DNA of 64,000 nucleotides, taken from positions 62,001-126,000 of the forward strand of contig NZ_FNJV01000008.1 in assembly GCF_900103125.1 (NCBI RefSeq). The letters run 5' to 3'. The stretch is from Mucilaginibacter sp. OK268 (GTDB lineage: Bacteria; Bacteroidota; Bacteroidia; Sphingobacteriales; Sphingobacteriaceae). Under the pieces are notes generated by a model, which worked only from the letters and a program-made list of their open reading frames with translations, did not search any database and was not told the origin of the DNA. The translations under genes were made by a program, and so were the position numbers. How positions within the stretch are numbered: position 1 is the first letter of the stretch; the number at the start of each line of letters is the position of its first letter. Positions 34,934 through 44,979 of the stretch are shown here, one piece after another.

Positions 34934-37786
34934 CTACAATTTCACTTTCATTCCAAAACTTACAGTTTTCATTAAAGGATATCCCATAGAAAGGCGCTCG
35001 GCCTCCAGGTCGTCAATTTTATCCCATGTAAACAAGTTGGTTCCGTTCACAAAAATCCTTACGGCATCAAGTTTCTTTAAAAAACCTTTTTGAGGTAAAG
35101 TATAGCCCAATTCAACACTGCGCAATTTCAGGAAGTTGCCATTACGCATCCAAAAATCAGATGCCTGGGTGTTATTGGCATTGCTCAAGGTCGAAAGGCG
35201 TGGCGAAGTGGCTGTGTTGGCCGTCTCAGGCGTCCAGCTGTTTGCCGAAAATGCGGTAATGTTATTATTGTTTACAAATGGTTTAATATAGTATGGTGCA
35301 TCATCCAGGAGGCTTACCGTACGATGCATCACTCCCTGTAGGTAAGCGTCGAAATCAAATCCTTTAAATTTGAAACCAAGATTAAAGCCGATAGTAATTT
35401 CGGGCAGTTTGGTATAATTTAAGGGTACTTTATCATAATCATTAATGATACCATTACCATCCTGGTCGGCAAATTTCAGATCGCCCGGCTTCACATTGGT
35501 ATAAGACGAGGCAACTACTCCCTGCTTTAAACTACCGTTAGCGTCAAAATCGGATTGTTGGTAGAAACCTTTGAAAACCAATCCACGCATTTGGTTAAGC
35601 GGATAGCCTTGTGTGTACAGGTAGTTATAAGGTTGTGGAGCTTCAGACCTTTGGTTTATTTTATTCCGGGCAAAAGCTACCGATCCTCCTACATAATATT
35701 CAAAATTACGGTGCTTTTCATCAAACTTAAGAGAGGCTTCAATGCCTTTATTATGTACCTCACCTGTATTGGCATATTGCAAGTTAAAGCCTGTGTAATC
35801 AGGTACGCCTGCCGACGGGATCTCGAGGATACCCGTGCGTTTTTCTGTAAATACATCAATAGTACCCGAAAGCCTTTTCCATAATTCAAAGTCAACGCCA
35901 ATATTCAGCGTGGTTTTCTTTTCCCAGGCAGCATTCGCGTTGGTGAAAGGGCCTTCTGCAAGACCACCATGGTTGGTGTTAGCGGTTCCGGTAATCCACC
36001 CCGGGGCTCCTACAGCAAATTGCTGATACAGGAAACGATAATTTTCATTGATATTACCTGTAGAACCGTAAGAAGCTCTTAGTTTCAGAAAATTGACAGA
36101 AGTGTTATCCTTCAGAAAACCCTCTTTAGATAATATCCAACCTAAACCAAGGGCAGGAAAAAATCCATATCGGTTACCTGGTGCAAAATCAGCTGATCCA
36201 TTGTATGCGGCAGAAAAATCAACAATGTATTTTTGATCATAGTCATATGTTAGGTCACCAGACAAACCTTGTGTACGTACCTGATAAGTCAATCCATTGT
36301 GGCTATAGCCCTGTCTGCGGGCCATGATCATACCGGTAAAAGTATGTTTGCCAAAACTACGGTCATAATCAAAACCTACCTGCACAGTAGTCCTGTTCCA
36401 AAATGGGCCACCATTATCATTAGTTGCCTGACTGATAGTGCCTATCGTTTTATAAACAACACTGCCATTTGACATCACCGGCTGGTCATTGGCATCTTTT
36501 ACGATCTCATAAGATGGCACCGAGAAAAGCTTTTGATAAACACCAACATATTGATTACTAAATGATACTAACCCGCGCAGATCCAAGCCTTTTGTTATGG
36601 CATCCAGTTTTTGGGTAAAGCTAAAGGTAGTTTGCAGGGTGCGGGTATGGGAACTGTATACACCATTTTGTTGTAAGAGCTCAACCGGATTAAAACCATA
36701 TGCTGAGCTATTTCCCCATGAACCATTAGGATTTTTCACTGGGAAGGCCGAAGCCGGCAAGTACATGAGTGCATTGAATACATCACCCGCGGCAAAACCC
36801 GAAGGCGTATTTCTATCCTCAGTTATACCACTGATGTTGGCCATTACCGATAGATTTTTATTCAACTGTAGCTCTACATTAGCCCGAAGATTTAACTTGG
36901 TGTACTTGGCATTTGTACCAAAATCTTTATCAATGATATCGGCATTTTTGTATAAACCTTCAAAGTTGGTATAGTTCATTAATACAAAATACTTAGCTGT
37001 AGCATTGCCGCCCCTGAAAGAGAAATTGTAATCCTGAATAGTTGAGGTTTTTTTAAGCAGTTCGTCATACCAGTTCACATTTGGGTGGAACGGGTCGTTG
37101 GCCGCCTTATACAACTCGGGATTGGGGTACTTAATGGGCAGACCATCATTTTTTAATGCCTGATTATAGCCTGTAGTATAACCATAGGCATCCATTACTG
37201 TGGGTAAGTCGATAGCGCTGAGTATCCCATACCTGCCATTTACGGTTATCTGAGTTTTAGGCATCACCGTGCCTCTTTTGGTTTTGATACTTAATACACC
37301 GGCTCCGCCCTGTAACCCGTACACGGCTAATGCAGCCGCGTCTTTTAATAGTGTTACCGATTCTATTTCATAGGCCGATAAACCACTTATAGCTCCCATA
37401 TCAACCTGTGAGCCATCCAGATAAATGAGCACCTGGTTCCCGGCTATATTCCAGCTGCTTTGCCCCCTCACATAAAGTGTAGGGTTATCATAGCCTGGTT
37501 CGCCAGATCCGGTAACTACGGTTAAGCCCGGGATCCGGCCTTGAAGTGTATTTAATAAATTGCCTACCGTCATATGGGTTAGGTCTTCACCCGGAAGGGT
37601 AAAAACGGCACCTGTATTTCTCCAGGATCTTTCAGTTTTTATTCCACCATCAACTATGGCTTTTGTAGCACTATTGTTGGTTTTAGTGGAATCTGCCTGA
37701 GTAACATTTGTAGTTTGCGCATTAGCGGCAGAAAAACTACAGAACGTAAAAATCCATGCAAAAAGGGTTATATATTCTTTTTTCAT
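34934..37786 (-). CDS. SusC-family receptor without the N-terminal regulatory domain
   Basis: A 950-residue outer-membrane receptor. After the signal peptide (ending SAANAQ) there is only a short low-complexity linker before the plug (MTVGNLLNTLQGRIPGLTV...; ESVTLLKDAAALAVYGLQGGAG). Both the carboxypeptidase-like domain and the usual EVVVVGYG TonB box of SusC proteins are absent. The barrel and C-terminus (MKTVSFGMKVKL) look complete. It has the partner SusD at 33218. Compared with 39676-43269 it is about 250 residues shorter at the N-terminus. It may use a divergent TonB box or depend on its neighbour. Confidence 0.85.
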   Translation of the reverse strand: MKKEYITLFAWIFTFCSFSAANAQTTNVTQADSTKTNNSATKAIVDGGIKTERSWRNTGAVFTLPGEDLTHMTVGNLLNTLQGRIPGLTVVTGSGEPGYDNPTLYVRGQSSWNIAGNQVLIYLDGSQVDMGAISGLSAYEIESVTLLKDAAALAVYGLQGGAGVLSIKTKRGTVMPKTQITVNGRYGILSAIDLPTVMDAYGYTTGYNQALKNDGLPIKYPNPELYKAANDPFHPNVNWYDELLKKTSTIQDYNFSFRGGNATAKYFVLMNYTNFEGLYKNADIIDKDFGTNAKYTKLNLRANVELQLNKNLSVMANISGITEDRNTPSGFAAGDVFNALMYLPASAFPVKNPNGSWGNSSAYGFNPVELLQQNGVYSSHTRTLQTTFSFTQKLDAITKGLDLRGLVSFSNQYVGVYQKLFSVPSYEIVKDANDQPVMSNGSVVYKTIGTISQATNDNGGPFWNRTTVQVGFDYDRSFGKHTFTGMIMARRQGYSHNGLTYQVRTQGLSGDLTYDYDQKYIVDFSAAYNGSADFAPGNRYGFFPALGLGWILSKEGFLKDNTSVNFLKLRASYGSTGNINENYRFLYQQFAVGAPGWITGTANTNHGGLAEGPFTNANAAWEKKTTLNIGVDFELWKRLSGTIDVFTEKRTGILEIPSAGVPDYTGFNLQYANTGEVHNKGIEASLKFDEKHRNFEYYVGGSVAFARNKINQRSEAPQPYNYLYTQGYPLNQMRGLVFKGFYQQSDFDANGSLKQGVVASSYTNVKPGDLKFADQDGNGIINDYDKVPLNYTKLPEITIGFNLGFKFKGFDFDAYLQGVMHRTVSLLDDAPYYIKPFVNNNNITAFSANSWTPETANTATSPRLSTLSNANNTQASDFWMRNGNFLKLRSVELGYTLPQKGFLKKLDAVRIFVNGTNLFTWDKIDDLEAERLSMGYPLMKTVSFGMKVKL

Positions 37787-37818
37787 TTTTCTTATTACTT
37801 GTTAATGTGTATAGCTGA

Positions 37819-39660
37819 TTACCACCCCGGATTTTGTCCATCCCAACTCTTATTACCCAGATATCTTAAACTGATCTCCTTGCTTGGGAACGGGACGTAA
37901 TAGTATTTTGCAGGAAATATCCTTGTAACAAAAGGCACAGTTTGCCAGGTTCGTTTTAATTGCCCATCTGTACCTTTCCTGGCGGTAGTTTGTATACCGT
38001 GCAAAGTGCCATTTAACACTGTTTTTGCCTTTAGCCAACGGTTAAGGTCGTTATACCGATGACCTTCATAGGCTAATTCTATAGTACGTTCATTTTGAAT
38101 AGCATCCCTGAATGACCCGGCATCGGCAGGATGTTTTTCGGGCATCCCGGCTCTTTTCCTGATCAGGTTAAGATAGTTGGTGGCATCGCCCCCCGGCCCC
38201 TGGTATTCATTCAATGCTTCTGCATAGCTCAAATAAAATTCAGCTAAGCGAAATACCGGCCAGGCCAAGTGATTATCGGTCATGTTATCTACACGGGCAA
38301 CAAACTTGTAAACCTCTGTGGCATAACCGTCAACCCCGGCATCACTGCTGGCCAAATTACCATCAGTTGAATAATCCCCTTTTTTATAATAGGCTAAAAC
38401 ACCGCGCTGGCTGCTGTAGTACATACCGTCGTAAGCAATGGTCTGGTAAAACCGGGGGTCAAGATTAAGCGCTTTAATATCAACCGGCAGATCGGCGCCG
38501 GTAGCTGGCAAAGTCCATTTGGTACCGTCCAGTTTTTCATATTGCTGCATAAACTCAACAGGTACATTATTTTTCACCCCCCATTGAGCCAAACGCAGTT
38601 TTGATGATAAATACTGACCCCATACAAAACCACTGCCAGCCTGGTTGGCTGTGTTCACTAATATCAGTTCCGGGTTAGCAAACACATTCCATACCGATTC
38701 ATAGTCGCCAAGTGTGGCATAAGTTTCACCTGTAGTTAAAGGCTTCCCTGTATTGAATAACGATACCCCAGCACCTCCTGCGTTGTCTATTATATCTTTA
38801 GCAGCTTTGGCAGCTTTGTTCCAACGCTCCTGATCATAGCTCGGATACGCCAATACGGTATCGCGGCTATCCCCAAAACGGGCACCTGATACTTCAGCTT
38901 TTAAATTGGCAGGTGTGTTATAAAGCGGACTTGCTGCATATAACAATATCCTGGCTTTTAAAGCCAGAGCGGCTAGTTTGGTAACCTTTCCAAAATCGGC
39001 AGATGCACGTGTAGCAGGCAGCATACTTGCGGCTTGGTCGCACCATTTAACTACGCTATCAACTACAGATTGCACAGAACTGCGGGGTACTGCGATCTTT
39101 GAATCTCCGTCCAAAGGTTTGTTTACAATGGGGATACCGCCATAATACCTGAATGCTTCAAAATGCTGTATAGCCCGGCAAAAAAGAGCCTGTCCTTTTA
39201 CATCTGTTTTCCAATTGGCATCGGCATCGGCAACTTTATTGATGTTTTTTAACACCAGGTTGGCCTGCCTTATGCCTTTATAATGCCAGCCATATCCCGA
39301 ACCATTATCTGATCCAAATCCGTAATCACAGCTAGCATCAGCGCTCATGTTTCCGGTTATGTATGATCCTGTACCAATGGTATTTGAAGCCCAGTCATAG
39401 GCCGGGTGTATGATATAAAGCTGGTCTGTTATGGCTTCGGGGCGGCAACCATCATAGGTTTGAGGAAAATACCCCCTTACGCACAGGTAATACATTTCTG
39501 CTATCGCGTATTGCGCCTGGTTTTTGCTATCAAAAATAGTATCAACGGTTACTGATCCTCCTTTGGGTTTTTCCAGAAAGCTTTTTTTACAGCTTGTTGA
39601 AGCCAAACCACTTATCAGCCCCACAAAAAGCAATATGATTATATTTATTCTTTTCATCAT
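37819..39660 (-). CDS. SusD/RagB-family surface lipoprotein
   Basis: A 613-residue lipoprotein (STSCKKSFLEKPKGG). Landmarks include IRQANLVLKNINKVADAD, GQALFCRAIQHFEAFRYYGGIPIVNKPL, FRLAEFYLSYAEALNEYQGP and the C-terminal YYVPFPSKEISLRY...NPGW. It is longer than typical SusD (about 500-550), with an insertion in the middle (FGDSRDTVLAYPSYDQERW). It pairs with the STN-containing SusC at 39676, 15 bases upstream. Confidence 0.92.
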   Translation of the reverse strand: MMKRINIIILLFVGLISGLASTSCKKSFLEKPKGGSVTVDTIFDSKNQAQYAIAEMYYLCVRGYFPQTYDGCRPEAITDQLYIIHPAYDWASNTIGTGSYITGNMSADASCDYGFGSDNGSGYGWHYKGIRQANLVLKNINKVADADANWKTDVKGQALFCRAIQHFEAFRYYGGIPIVNKPLDGDSKIAVPRSSVQSVVDSVVKWCDQAASMLPATRASADFGKVTKLAALALKARILLYAASPLYNTPANLKAEVSGARFGDSRDTVLAYPSYDQERWNKAAKAAKDIIDNAGGAGVSLFNTGKPLTTGETYATLGDYESVWNVFANPELILVNTANQAGSGFVWGQYLSSKLRLAQWGVKNNVPVEFMQQYEKLDGTKWTLPATGADLPVDIKALNLDPRFYQTIAYDGMYYSSQRGVLAYYKKGDYSTDGNLASSDAGVDGYATEVYKFVARVDNMTDNHLAWPVFRLAEFYLSYAEALNEYQGPGGDATNYLNLIRKRAGMPEKHPADAGSFRDAIQNERTIELAYEGHRYNDLNRWLKAKTVLNGTLHGIQTTARKGTDGQLKRTWQTVPFVTRIFPAKYYYVPFPSKEISLRYLGNKSWDGQNPGW

Positions 39661-39675
39661 TTAGCTATTAATTGA

Positions 39676-42600
39676 TTAAAAATTAACATTTAAACCCACG
39701 TTATAAGTTCGGGTTAGCGGGTAACCGATATAGCCTAAGTTTTCGGGATCGCCCCATATTTTATTAGGTGACCACGTGTAAAGGTTTAATCCATTCACAT
39801 AAAAACGAGCGGATTTAATACCTACCTTCTTCAAGAAGCTTGGCTTGAGGGTATACCCTATCTCCATATTTTTCAATCGCAGATATGAGGTGCTTTTCAG
39901 GAAAAAAGTGCTATAAGCCGCCGCCTGATTATAGGCAGCAATAGGAAAGTCGATCCTGTCGCCATTATCATACCGCTCCTGCGTAAAGCGGTTCAAATCC
40001 ACATCAAAAAGTGACTGCTGTTTGTTAAAGTGCAGCTCCTGCATAGCGTATTTGGCCACTCCGCCAACACCTTGCAATAAGGCCGAAAAGTCGAACCCTT
40101 TATAGCTGAAACCGAATGACAGGCCATAACTAAGCTCAGGAATATCCGTTTTGCCGGTTCGCACATAATCCTTTTCATTGATGATACCGTCGCCGTTAAC
40201 ATCAACCAGTCTTACCTCTCCTGGTTGTAGTGGAGCTCCTGCATAACCCAGGTCTTTCTGATAAACCGGTTGTCCTGCAGCATTTACATAAGGTTTTCCA
40301 CTTTTATCCAAAGCTCTTACAGGGCTTGACAGTATTGGGTTTCCATTACCGTCCATAGCATATAATTGCGACCATGAGGTATATAAACCATCAGCCTGTA
40401 GATATGATCCCTGATTGATGGGGCGACCTGTAGCTGCGTTATACTCCTGTCCCGGGGCGATAGCCTCGTCTTTAAAAATAACCTTGTTTTTGTTGGTTGA
40501 GGCATTTCCTTTTACCCACCAGGTAAATTTTCCAGGGGCACTGTTATAGGAGATCTCCAACTCATTACCCCAGTTTTTCACCTCACCCAGGTTGTAAGGG
40601 GGTAGGGTTGCCTGAACAATACCAGGAACGCTGCCCCTATACGAAAGGATATTTTTACGATGTTCGTTAAAGTGATCAAAGGTGATAGAAACACGCTCGT
40701 TAAACAAATGCGCTTCCAAACCGATGTTTGATTTGGTGGCAACCTCCCAGGTAACATTTGGATTTCCTAATACGTTCTCCATGGCTCCCTGTACACTGTT
40801 ACGATCATTTAATGTTCCGAAAGTGTAGCTATCCCCATATTTCCAGGTATCTGGTAAATACAGATAGCGGGCCAACTGTGCAGGATTACTGCCTGGTATA
40901 TAAATACCATCATTACCTACTTTTCCTAAGCTTCCCCTGATTTTCAAATAGGTTACATAGTCCGTTTTTGGAAAAAAGGATTCGTTACTGGCTATCCATC
41001 CCAATGAATAAGCCGGCAGGAAGCCAAACCTTTTACCTTCGGGAAAATTCTCCGATCCATTATAGCCCATGTTATACTCCGCCAGATAACGGTTGTCATA
41101 AGCATAAGTCACCCTTGCAGCAGCGCCTTCATAAGCATGCGGAAGATCGGGTACATAGGTTGGGTCGTATCGTTTTTCGGCATTAGCCAGTATCAGGCCT
41201 GTAACAGCGTGTTTTTTTGCGAAAGTATGGTTGTAGTTAACAGAGAACTCTCCATATAGCTTGCGCCATTTTCCGGTATAATAATCGGTTGACCGCATCG
41301 GCGCTACATCGTTGGTGAGCTGCACCAGAATGGGGTTTAATTTGTCGCCATTAGGATTTGGTCGTACGCCATATAGTAGCGGTGTATATTTTCCGTATGA
41401 ACGATCCTGGAAATAACTATCATAGGCTCCCCGCGCGTTTACTGATAATCCCTCAACCAGGAAATCAAGCTTATGCGTTAATTTGATGGAAGAATTTAAA
41501 GTACTATTGGTATTGATGTTGTAATTGTTGCTATTGGCTATAGCGTATAGTGGGTTCAACTGCTCGTTCTGATTGCTAAACGGTACAACAAATTTACCAT
41601 TGATAAGACCAGGCGATCCAAGTGGCGAAGACCATAGGATACGTTTTTCCCAGGTATACTCGTCATTATCCATACCCGTTACCGTTACGTATTGCGTTGC
41701 AATATCAACCGATACCCTGAAGTTTTTATTGACATCAAAATCGAGGTTTGAACGTAAATTGTAGCGTTTTTTCTTGAATTGCATGTCATCGCCAAATGGC
41801 ATATAATCCGTATTAAATAAGCCGCCCTGTTTCAGATAGCCCAGGGATACGAAATATTTTACTGACGGTGTTCCGCCTGTGATATTTACGTTGTACTGAG
41901 TTTGCGGCGTGAACTTATTAAAGATCTGTTTTTTCCAATCCTGATCCGGGTGACCATACGGATCATAATAAGGATTGGGTTTGCCACCAACAGTTGGCGT
42001 ATGCGCATTCTGATAATATTTCAGATCTTCGGGAGAATAATAGATCGTGGCTTCTTTTACCCAGTTAGCATCTCTTTTCTGAGCAAAGTCATTCCATGTT
42101 TTTACATCTCCATCGCGGGAATGTTGTATCCAGTAATTTTCATAACTCTGCTCATTTAATAATGAAGCATATTGATATGAATTAACAAAGTTGGGCATAC
42201 TGGAGAATTGTGATATAGCCGTTTGGGCAGTACCACTTACCTTGGGAGCTCCCTCCTTACCTCGTTTAGTGGTTATTAAGATAACACCATTGGCACCACG
42301 AACACCATATACCGCGGTAGCAGAAGCATCCTTTAATATGCTCACCGTTTCAACCTCATTAGGGTCAATATCGTTATAGGTATCACGGGCAACACCATCA
42401 ACCATGATAAGCGGAGCGGTTACACCCGTATAGGTTCCAACGCCACGCACGTATAAGGTTGAGTTGTCATCGCCTGGTTTTCCTGAGGTTTGAATAGCTG
42501 TTAAACCTGATAAACGCCCTGCCAAGGCATTACTCAAATTTGCAGTTGGCGATTGCACCAGATCTTTAGTGCCAATAGAGGTAATGGCTCCTGTAACCGA

Positions 42601-43269
42601 TTCCTTTCTTTGCGTACCATAACCCACCACCACAACTTCGTTCAGATCCGTTGGGTTATCTTCGAGCGTTATATTTACTTGTGGTTTACCATTAATCGGT
42701 ATCTCGCGCGTTACGAAACCAACAAAGCTGAAAACAAGTATGGCATTATCATCACTAACATTAATGGTATAATTTCCATTATTGTCGGTCACAACACCCG
42801 TTCTTGTCCCCTTTTCTTTGATTGTTACACCGGGTAAAGGAAAACCCTTATTGTCAGTAACCTTTCCCGTAATCTTTTTCGGGGGCTTTATATTATCGTT
42901 CTGACCGGTTTTTTTACTAATTAATATGGTTTTATTTTCAATTACATAAGTGAGTAATTGGTTGTCAAAGCACATATCAAGCGCCTGTTTTAAAGAGGCA
43001 TTTTTAAGATCAAGGCTTACCGGTTTGGCAAACTTCAGATCATCTGAGTTATATAAAAAATCGTATCCTGTTTGATTTTGTATTTGCTCAAATACTTCTT
43101 TCAGATTGCTTTTTTCGGCCTTCAATGTAACCTTCTGCGCATAAGTTGCTGCTGTTACCTGTAAAAAGGTGGCCGTTAGCAAAATTAGGGTTAGTTTCAT
43201 GATAAGCACAGGTTTATATAGGCGCCCACGTTGTTTGCCGCAAGTAAATGCAGTAAAATTTTTATACAT
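39676..43269 (-). CDS. SusC/RagA receptor with STN signalling domain
   Basis: A 1197-residue TonB-dependent transducer. After the signal peptide (about residues 24-45) it carries an STN domain (about 48-118; VFEQIQNQTGYDFLYNSDDL), a carboxypeptidase-like domain (about 132-203), the TonB box EVVVVGYG (211-218), the plug (TVSILKDASATAVYGVRGANGVI) and the barrel. The STN domain contacts a FecR anti-sigma, so this receptor senses its substrate and signals to the FecR encoded 149 bases upstream. It is the first gene of the four-gene SusC/SusD block. Confidence 0.95.
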   Translation of the reverse strand: MYKNFTAFTCGKQRGRLYKPVLIMKLTLILLTATFLQVTAATYAQKVTLKAEKSNLKEVFEQIQNQTGYDFLYNSDDLKFAKPVSLDLKNASLKQALDMCFDNQLLTYVIENKTILISKKTGQNDNIKPPKKITGKVTDNKGFPLPGVTIKEKGTRTGVVTDNNGNYTINVSDDNAILVFSFVGFVTREIPINGKPQVNITLEDNPTDLNEVVVVGYGTQRKESVTGAITSIGTKDLVQSPTANLSNALAGRLSGLTAIQTSGKPGDDNSTLYVRGVGTYTGVTAPLIMVDGVARDTYNDIDPNEVETVSILKDASATAVYGVRGANGVILITTKRGKEGAPKVSGTAQTAISQFSSMPNFVNSYQYASLLNEQSYENYWIQHSRDGDVKTWNDFAQKRDANWVKEATIYYSPEDLKYYQNAHTPTVGGKPNPYYDPYGHPDQDWKKQIFNKFTPQTQYNVNITGGTPSVKYFVSLGYLKQGGLFNTDYMPFGDDMQFKKKRYNLRSNLDFDVNKNFRVSVDIATQYVTVTGMDNDEYTWEKRILWSSPLGSPGLINGKFVVPFSNQNEQLNPLYAIANSNNYNINTNSTLNSSIKLTHKLDFLVEGLSVNARGAYDSYFQDRSYGKYTPLLYGVRPNPNGDKLNPILVQLTNDVAPMRSTDYYTGKWRKLYGEFSVNYNHTFAKKHAVTGLILANAEKRYDPTYVPDLPHAYEGAAARVTYAYDNRYLAEYNMGYNGSENFPEGKRFGFLPAYSLGWIASNESFFPKTDYVTYLKIRGSLGKVGNDGIYIPGSNPAQLARYLYLPDTWKYGDSYTFGTLNDRNSVQGAMENVLGNPNVTWEVATKSNIGLEAHLFNERVSITFDHFNEHRKNILSYRGSVPGIVQATLPPYNLGEVKNWGNELEISYNSAPGKFTWWVKGNASTNKNKVIFKDEAIAPGQEYNAATGRPINQGSYLQADGLYTSWSQLYAMDGNGNPILSSPVRALDKSGKPYVNAAGQPVYQKDLGYAGAPLQPGEVRLVDVNGDGIINEKDYVRTGKTDIPELSYGLSFGFSYKGFDFSALLQGVGGVAKYAMQELHFNKQQSLFDVDLNRFTQERYDNGDRIDFPIAAYNQAAAYSTFFLKSTSYLRLKNMEIGYTLKPSFLKKVGIKSARFYVNGLNLYTWSPNKIWGDPENLGYIGYPLTRTYNVGLNVNF

Positions 43270-43418
43270 TTGAATGTCAGTTTATTAATTAAGTGGTTGT
43301 ATTCGCTGCAATTAATTTCATTATCTGTCATAGCCGGATCAAGGCTGACACCAGGGGCGGTCCGAAACGCTCCTGGTTTACTTCCAGATAATAATAAGTG
43401 AGAAATGGGAATGTAGAT

Positions 43419-44633
43419 TTATTGCATAACTATGATCCTCCTTCCTGTAATTTTAAAGTGTACGTTTCCTATTTTTTCCAGATTATTCAATAACTCTGTA
43501 ATTCCTTTGGAGCGGTAAAATGTACCGCCAAAACGCAAATTCTCAAAGTTGCCGCGATATTCAATATCCACATCATACCAGCGCGACAGTTTTTTCATGA
43601 TTGTGCTGATGTTATCATCATTAAATACGAAATACCCGTTTCTCCAGGCCATCACCTGATTGATGCTGGCGTCAGAAACATTAATCAAATCGGTATTATT
43701 TTTTACTACAGCCTGCTGGCCGGGTTTCAATAAACGTTGTTTACTATTTTTTGTAACCAGAACAGAGCCTTCTAACAAAGTAGTAGTGAATTCCGCATCA
43801 TCATTATAGGCCGCGATATTGAAATGTGTACCTAAAACTTTCACACATACGTTATTATTGGTACACACATAAAAGGGCTTATGTTTATTTTTAGCGACTT
43901 CAAAATAGGCTTCACCGGTAAGTTTCACATACCTTTCGTTACCCGCAAACTCAACCGGGTAACTTAAAGAAGATGAAGAATTTAGCCACACATTAGTACC
44001 ATCAGGCAGTTTTACTTTATACTCACCTCCACGGGGAGTGGTCAAAGTGTTATATATAGTATCGGTATTAGCGGTTGTTTTGTTATTATCGGCCAGCGTG
44101 TTGTAAACAAGTCCTTCGTTATGAGCTTTATTAACCACTGTCCGGCCCGATTTTGTAAGCATCCCATCAGCTGCATTGTCTAGTGAAATAACTTTTCCAT
44201 TGGCCAGTGTAAGGGTTGCTTTGGTACTACCCGGTAAAATTTCAGAAGATTTAACTACAGCCAAATTATTTTGATCTGTTACTTTACTATATCTGTTAAA
44301 TAAAAAATAAAAGCCAACAGCGCTAAAAAAAATAAGGATAGCCGCAACCTTTATCCAACTATTATACCATTTACTAACAGGTTTACTATCCTCTGGTTCG
44401 GCGGCTTGATTTATGAACCTGGCATCGGATTTAATGCGTTCCAAAACTTTTTTAGCCTGAAAACGATTGAATTCCGGCCCCTCTTCAAGCATCAGCAATC
44501 GCTCATCTATTGTCTTGGCTATTTCGTCGGGATCATTATTACGCAGATAATCAAGCAGCTCAATACAATCTGTATCAGTTATGGTATTGTTAAAATATTG
44601 TTGCAATAAACGCTCGAGTTTATCCTTGTTCAT
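43419..44633 (-). CDS. FecR-family anti-sigma factor
   Basis: A 404-residue inner-membrane protein. The N-terminal ~75 residues form the cytoplasmic sigma-binding part (MNKDKLERLLQQYFN...). One transmembrane helix follows at about 93-112. The periplasmic FecR domain is about 190-285 (TPRGGEYKVKLPDGTNVWLNSSSSLSYP; GEAYFEVAKNKHKPFYV), with a DUF4974 secretin-like domain at the C-terminus. It relays the state of the STN-SusC to an ECF sigma factor. The expected cognate sigma is not adjacent: a permease gene lies between it and the sigma gene at 47434. Confidence 0.95.
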   Translation of the reverse strand: MNKDKLERLLQQYFNNTITDTDCIELLDYLRNNDPDEIAKTIDERLLMLEEGPEFNRFQAKKVLERIKSDARFINQAAEPEDSKPVSKWYNSWIKVAAILIFFSAVGFYFLFNRYSKVTDQNNLAVVKSSEILPGSTKATLTLANGKVISLDNAADGMLTKSGRTVVNKAHNEGLVYNTLADNNKTTANTDTIYNTLTTPRGGEYKVKLPDGTNVWLNSSSSLSYPVEFAGNERYVKLTGEAYFEVAKNKHKPFYVCTNNNVCVKVLGTHFNIAAYNDDAEFTTTLLEGSVLVTKNSKQRLLKPGQQAVVKNNTDLINVSDASINQVMAWRNGYFVFNDDNISTIMKKLSRWYDVDIEYRGNFENLRFGGTFYRSKGITELLNNLEKIGNVHFKITGRRIIVMQ

Positions 44634-44979
44634 ATTTTATGGTTTATAGCACCCCAGAACGGGGTTAGTATGTAGAGAACACACTAACTATACGATAGGA
44701 CTAGTCAGAAATAAAAAAAATTAGCCATCATAAACAATCATCTGTTCCTGAGTACATTCCGGGCAAGTATATCGAAAGTCCAATATCGAACAACCGCTGT
44801 ATCAAAAACGAACATTTGATCCTTGCTTAATTTTATAACTAACTAATAATAAGATATTTAAAACATGGCATTTTGTTTGAACCCACAACCGTACTTTGAG
44901 CTAAATTACCTTTAGGACATAGTAAAACCGGCTTCCATTTCCTCTATACTTGATATTATCATTTTTTAATAAAACCTAT
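44634..44979. other. Divergent intergenic region between FecR and the permease
   Basis: A 346-base spacer with divergent genes on both sides. It must hold promoters for both, but no good TAnnTTTG box was found. A short inverted pair (CACCCCAGAACGGGGT) sits near the FecR end. TGGCATTTTGTTTGA at 44866-44880 resembles a sigma-54 element, with A instead of C in the -12 GC pair; the evidence is too weak to call. No RNA gene or small gene is evident. Confidence 0.5.

Noticed and set aside
44866-44880. Sigma-54-like element TGGCATTTTGTTTGA before the permease
   Set aside because: The GG...GC spacing fits but the -12 GC reads GA; with one key mismatch and no supporting site it is too weak to call.
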